Assembly (NCBI RefSeq): GCF_900103365.1
Contig: NZ_LT629703.1
Span: 3,162,001 to 3,226,000 of the forward strand
Source: Afipia sp. GAS231
GTDB lineage: Bacteria; Pseudomonadota; Alphaproteobacteria; Rhizobiales; Xanthobacteraceae
DNA: 64,000 nt
Direction: 5' to 3'
Position numbers and translations under genes: made by a program. Numbering within the stretch: the first letter of the stretch is position 1; each line of letters opens with the position of its first letter. The notes below the pieces were generated by a model, which was given only the letters and a program-made list of their open reading frames with translations, was not told the DNA's origin and searched no databases. Below are positions 61,174 through 64,000 of this stretch, piece by piece.

Positions 61174-61776
61174 GTGATCGCCTCACGACCATCGGCGCTG
61201 TTTGTTGCCGCCATTGGAACCTTCGTCGTCCTGACACCGGTGCGCGCCCACGCGCAGTGGTGGCGCAGCGCGCCGGCCGATTTCGAGGCCTGCGCCGACG
61301 CGGCCGAGAAGGCCAAGACCAAGGAAGAGAAGACGTCGTCGCTCGCCGAGTGCAACGCCAAGTTCGCCGGCCGCCGCAAGCCCGGTGGCGGCTACACCTA
61401 TTACGATTTCATGCAGGACCGGACCTTCGACATCGCAGGTCCCAATCCGACGCCTGAAGAGCAGAAGAAAATCGACGAGCAGTACACCGTCTATCTCGAG
61501 CGGGAGCGGCGCAACAGCATTGCCGCGGCGCTGATGGCCAAGCAACAACAGCAGCAGGTGCAGCAGGTCTCGCTGCGGTCCGATCAGGAACCCGCGCGCA
61601 CGGAAACCGCAAAGGTACCGGTGCCGGTGGCGAGCCCGGTCAAACAGGCCGCACGTGTCAGAGCAGCCAACTGCGCCAGGAGTTCGTTCTCCTGCGACTG
61701 GCCGCGGCTCTCGGAGAGCATCAACGACCTGAAGAAGCTGTTCAGCTCGACGCCGAGCAAGCAGAAGAAGTCCTGA
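61174..61776 (+). CDS. Secreted Lys/Gln-rich protein of unknown function
   Basis: The GTG at 61174, with GGAG ten bases upstream, gives 200 residues. A signal peptide ends RAHAQ. The mature part has ADFEACADAAEKAKTKEEKTSSLAEC with paired cysteines, then GGGYTYYDFMQDRTFDIAGPNPTPEEQKKID. A Gln-rich stretch and a basic C-terminus follow. The YYDFMQDRTFDIAGPNPT segment recurs in bradyrhizobial hypothetical proteins. No function can be assigned. Confidence 0.75.
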   Translation: MIASRPSALFVAAIGTFVVLTPVRAHAQWWRSAPADFEACADAAEKAKTKEEKTSSLAECNAKFAGRRKPGGGYTYYDFMQDRTFDIAGPNPTPEEQKKIDEQYTVYLERERRNSIAAALMAKQQQQQVQQVSLRSDQEPARTETAKVPVPVASPVKQAARVRAANCARSSFSCDWPRLSESINDLKKLFSSTPSKQKKS

Positions 61777-61782
61777 GGGTAA

Positions 61783-61899
61783 CTGTCATTCCCCGCGCAG
61801 GCGGGGAATCCAGTACCCACGGACCTATCGTTGAAGCTTCACGGAATAAAACAACTTCCGCCGGCGAGTACTGGATGCCCGCTTTCGCGGGCATGACAG
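61783..61899. repeat. Palindromic intergenic element (CTGTCATTCCCCGC family)
   Basis: CTGTCAT and ATGACAG mark the ends of a 117-bp element. It has inner hairpins CCCCGCGCAGGCGGGG and GCCCGCTTTCGCGGGC, and a CCAGTAC/GTACTGG pair. It lies between two convergent genes. Confidence 0.85.
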
Positions 61900-61908
61900 C
61901 AGCGCTCG

Positions 61909-62127
61909 TTAATGCGCCGGCGTCTTCTTGCCGCGACGCGGATGAGCCGGCGTCACGACCGGTGCCACCACCGGCTGGACCGTCGATGTCGCCGCCCGCT
62001 GTTCTTGCAGACGCGCGTCATAGCCCGGCGACGGCGTCACCGTCGGCGGCGCGGCATGGGCCGGAATCCATGAAAGCCACCCGGCGATAACAGTAACAGC
62101 CAGCAGCGCTCCACTCGTTCGTTTCAT
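61909..62127 (-). CDS. Small secreted Pro/Val-rich protein
   Basis: The 72-residue product has a signal peptide ending IPAHA. Its mature part is rich in Pro, Val and Thr (APPTVTPSPGYDARLQEQRA, then VQPVVAPVVTPAHPRRGKK). It has no recognisable domain and could be a periplasmic linker-like peptide. The repeat on its 3' side and the absence of an alternative frame support a real, if hypothetical, gene. Confidence 0.6.
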   Translation of the reverse strand: MKRTSGALLAVTVIAGWLSWIPAHAAPPTVTPSPGYDARLQEQRAATSTVQPVVAPVVTPAHPRRGKKTPAH

Positions 62128-62194
62128 GCCGCTTCTCCTGTTCGACGCATCCGATCAGCCTCGCGCCTGATCGGCGCCATTTCAAGGCCTGGTA

Positions 62195-63202
62195 TCAATC
62201 CGTCGCCCGTATCTGCTCGGGCGTCAGGCCGGGCGAACCCTTAGCCTCAAGCTCCGCACGCCGGATCAGTTCCACGACCCGGCGTGATACCGGCACGTCG
62301 AGCCCGCGCCGCTCGGCAATTTCGGTGATGACGCCCTGCAGGTAGTCGATCTCGGTGCGGCGGCCGCGCTGCAGATCTTCCCACATCGACGAGCGCGCCT
62401 CGGGGTCGATCTTCATGGTCCGCCCCAGCAAGGCTTCGAAGATCGCGTCCGGCAGACGCAGCAGCGGCGGCATCCAGGGCGCCGGGATCGGCGTCGGCGA
62501 CACCGGCCTGATGCCCTCGGCACGGATCGCTGCCAATCCTTCCGCCATCTGATCGGCGAACAAGCGGCGCCACGGCCGCTGTGCGAGCTGCCGGCGCAGC
62601 GGCAGATTGGCCAGCGCGTTGAGCGCGTTGTTGAGATTGACCAGCAGCTTGCCCCACTGCGCGCCGTCGATGTTGTCGGTCGGGCGCATTTTCAGGCCGG
62701 GCACCGACAGCTTTTCTGCCGTGTGCGCCTCGTCCTGCTCGACGACAATGTCGCCCGACGTCGCGCGATGAAACCGCCCGTGGCCTGCCGCCACCACGTT
62801 GAACGGTACCATGCCGCCGAGCACACGGCGACCCGGCAAGCGGTTGCGCAGCACGGCGGCATTGCCGATGCCGTTCTGCAGGCTGACGATGACGACATCG
62901 GGCGGTGCGTTTCGCGCGATGATATCGGCCATGTCGGCGGTATCCGCGCTCTTGACCGTGACCAGCACCACGCCGGCATCGCCGAAAATGGAAGGATTTT
63001 CCGACAATGCGAACCGGTTGGCGGCGATGGTCTGGTCGGCGCCTTCAAAGCTCGTCAGCCGCAGGCCGCCCGCCTCGATCTCTCCGATCACGCGCGGTCG
63101 CGCCAGCAGCGCGACACGGCGGCCATCTGCCGCCAGCATGCCGCCGACGAAGCAGCCGATGCTGCCGGCCCCGGCAATCCCGATGGTGCGGCCCGAATTC
63201 AT
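62195..63202 (-). CDS. 2-dehydropantoate 2-reductase family protein
   Basis: The ATG at 63202 gives 335 residues. The NADP motif GIAGAGSIGCFVGGMLA and the catalytic Lys/Asn region GAQWGKLLVNLNNALNAL place it in the ApbA/PanE family. It is a paralogue of the protein at 40581-41558. Its C-terminal domain (RSSMWEDLQRGRRTEIDYLQG) matches the better-known ketopantoate reductases, so this copy is the stronger PanE candidate of the two. No other pan gene is in the window. Confidence 0.9.
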   Translation of the reverse strand: MNSGRTIGIAGAGSIGCFVGGMLAADGRRVALLARPRVIGEIEAGGLRLTSFEGADQTIAANRFALSENPSIFGDAGVVLVTVKSADTADMADIIARNAPPDVVIVSLQNGIGNAAVLRNRLPGRRVLGGMVPFNVVAAGHGRFHRATSGDIVVEQDEAHTAEKLSVPGLKMRPTDNIDGAQWGKLLVNLNNALNALANLPLRRQLAQRPWRRLFADQMAEGLAAIRAEGIRPVSPTPIPAPWMPPLLRLPDAIFEALLGRTMKIDPEARSSMWEDLQRGRRTEIDYLQGVITEIAERRGLDVPVSRRVVELIRRAELEAKGSPGLTPEQIRATD

Positions 63203-63372
63203 TCCCCATTCATTCCCGTTGCGACACAAGGTCTCGATAGCAGAACGGCCGGCCGGTGCCTATCGAACGTACGAGGGGCTTTCCAGCCGCGCCTTGTAAC
63301 CGGCGCCTTGTAAGCGTCATGGGCCGCCGTTATGTTTCGCAGGCGGGGGCTGTAAGGCTTGAGGAGACGACC

Positions 63373-63963
63373 ATGGGTTTACTCGACGTACTCAACGGCA
63401 TGCAGAACGGCCCGCGTGGCCCCAGCGCCCCAAGCGATCCCAACGACAAAAGCGGCATGTCGCCGATGACCATGGCGATCCTGGCGCTGCTGGCCTGGAA
63501 GGCCGTCAAGCATTTCGGCGGCAGCCAGCCAGCCGGCGGCAGCCAGTCAGGCAGCGCGCCGACGCAGGCTCCGCCCCAATTGCCCGGCAACGTCACCGCC
63601 GGCCTGCCCGGCGGCGGCGGTCTCAACGATGTCCTCAAGGGCGGATTGGGTGGCCTGCTCGCGGGTGGTGCGGCCGGCAGCGTGCTCAGCGGCGGCCTCG
63701 GCGACCTGCTCAATCAATTCCAGCAGAAGGGCCATGGCGACACCGCGAACTCCTGGGTCAGCAACGGCCCCAACAAGCAGATCGCGCCCGGCGATCTCGC
63801 CAACGCACTCGGCGCCGACCAGATCGAATCGCTGTCTGCGCAAAGCGGCCTTTCACGCGACGAGTTGCTGAGCGGTCTCAGCAAATATCTGCCCGACGTC
63901 GTCAACCATCTGACGCCGGACGGACGGTTGCCGAACGACAGCGAGATATCGGGCCGGATTTGA
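63373..63963 (+). CDS. YidB/DUF937-family protein
   Basis: The ATG at 63373, with GAGGAG upstream, gives 196 residues; in-frame codons back to 63256 lack a ribosome-binding site. The N-terminus MGLLDVLNGM and C-terminus NSWVSNGPNKQIAPGDLANAL, then SRDELLSGLSKYLPDVVNHLTPDGRLP, are characteristic of YidB (PF20159/DUF937). A Gly-rich, low-complexity middle (residues 55-120) is present. The function is unknown; family members are cytoplasmic. Confidence 0.88.
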   Translation: MGLLDVLNGMQNGPRGPSAPSDPNDKSGMSPMTMAILALLAWKAVKHFGGSQPAGGSQSGSAPTQAPPQLPGNVTAGLPGGGGLNDVLKGGLGGLLAGGAAGSVLSGGLGDLLNQFQQKGHGDTANSWVSNGPNKQIAPGDLANALGADQIESLSAQSGLSRDELLSGLSKYLPDVVNHLTPDGRLPNDSEISGRI

Positions 63964-64000
63964 CATTGCGAATACGCGGCGCTGACAACGCCGCGCGACA

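Noticed and set aside
1..64000. CRISPR arrays, transposases, prophage structural genes, integrases
   Set aside because: No regularly spaced short repeats with unique spacers and no such proteins were seen; the only tandem repeat (8534-8728) has no spacers.

Overview
The window reads as chromosome of a high-GC alphaproteobacterium, most likely Bradyrhizobium or a close relative in the Nitrobacteraceae. That placement is an inference from GC-rich codon use, the families present (fused beta-barrel/OprB porin, ECF42-type sigma factor with a DGPF protein, many NMT1-type ABC importers) and dispersed palindromic intergenic repeats. No phage structural genes, CRISPR arrays, transposases or integrases were seen.

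Layout. 0-2.1 kb: ECF sigma factor operon (DGPF protein, sigma factor, GFA-family protein cut by the left edge). 2.2-8.1 kb: a secreted GDSL hydrolase; a five-gene minus-strand operon (substrate-binding protein, ATPase, permease, 2-hydroxyacid dehydrogenase, double Inh-domain protein) divergent from a creatininase-family amidohydrolase. 8.2-19.4 kb: small envelope protein, a 62-bp tandem repeat array, fused porin, outer-membrane protein, glutamate-synthase-like oxidoreductase, patatin phospholipase, ferredoxin-NADP reductase, an orphan ATP-grasp ligase, and a dicarboxylate/amino-acid symporter co-transcribed with an orphan solute-binding protein. 19.6-26.8 kb: quinone-reductase-like enzyme, RND efflux pump pair, and two secreted proteins sharing one exact cysteine spacing.

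27-36.3 kb is an aromatic-acid catabolic region centred on gentisate: a flavin monooxygenase plus aryl-CoA ligase operon, a maleylpyruvate isomerase - MarR - 3-hydroxybenzoate 6-hydroxylase operon, a divergent gentisate 1,2-dioxygenase, and an ABC importer. Nearly identical candidate operators precede the monooxygenase operon and the dioxygenase. 36.4-52.3 kb holds mixed metabolism: flavin oxidoreductase and LysR, aspartate dehydrogenase, enoyl-CoA hydratase, two-type reductases, biotin synthase, a diheme cytochrome, a berberine-bridge-type oxidase, a Baeyer-Villiger monooxygenase with a downstream esterase, and a CoA transferase.

52.3-60.1 kb is bounded by a direct repeat of the last 25 nt of a tRNA-Arg(CCT) gene, with the intact tRNA at the right end. 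This is the geometry of a tRNA-targeted genomic island, although no integrase remains. It carries two secreted phosphoesterases around an STN-domain protein, a TetR regulator, and a divergent three-gene envelope operon. 60.2-64 kb holds secreted proteins of unknown function, a ketopantoate-reductase-like protein and a YidB-family protein.
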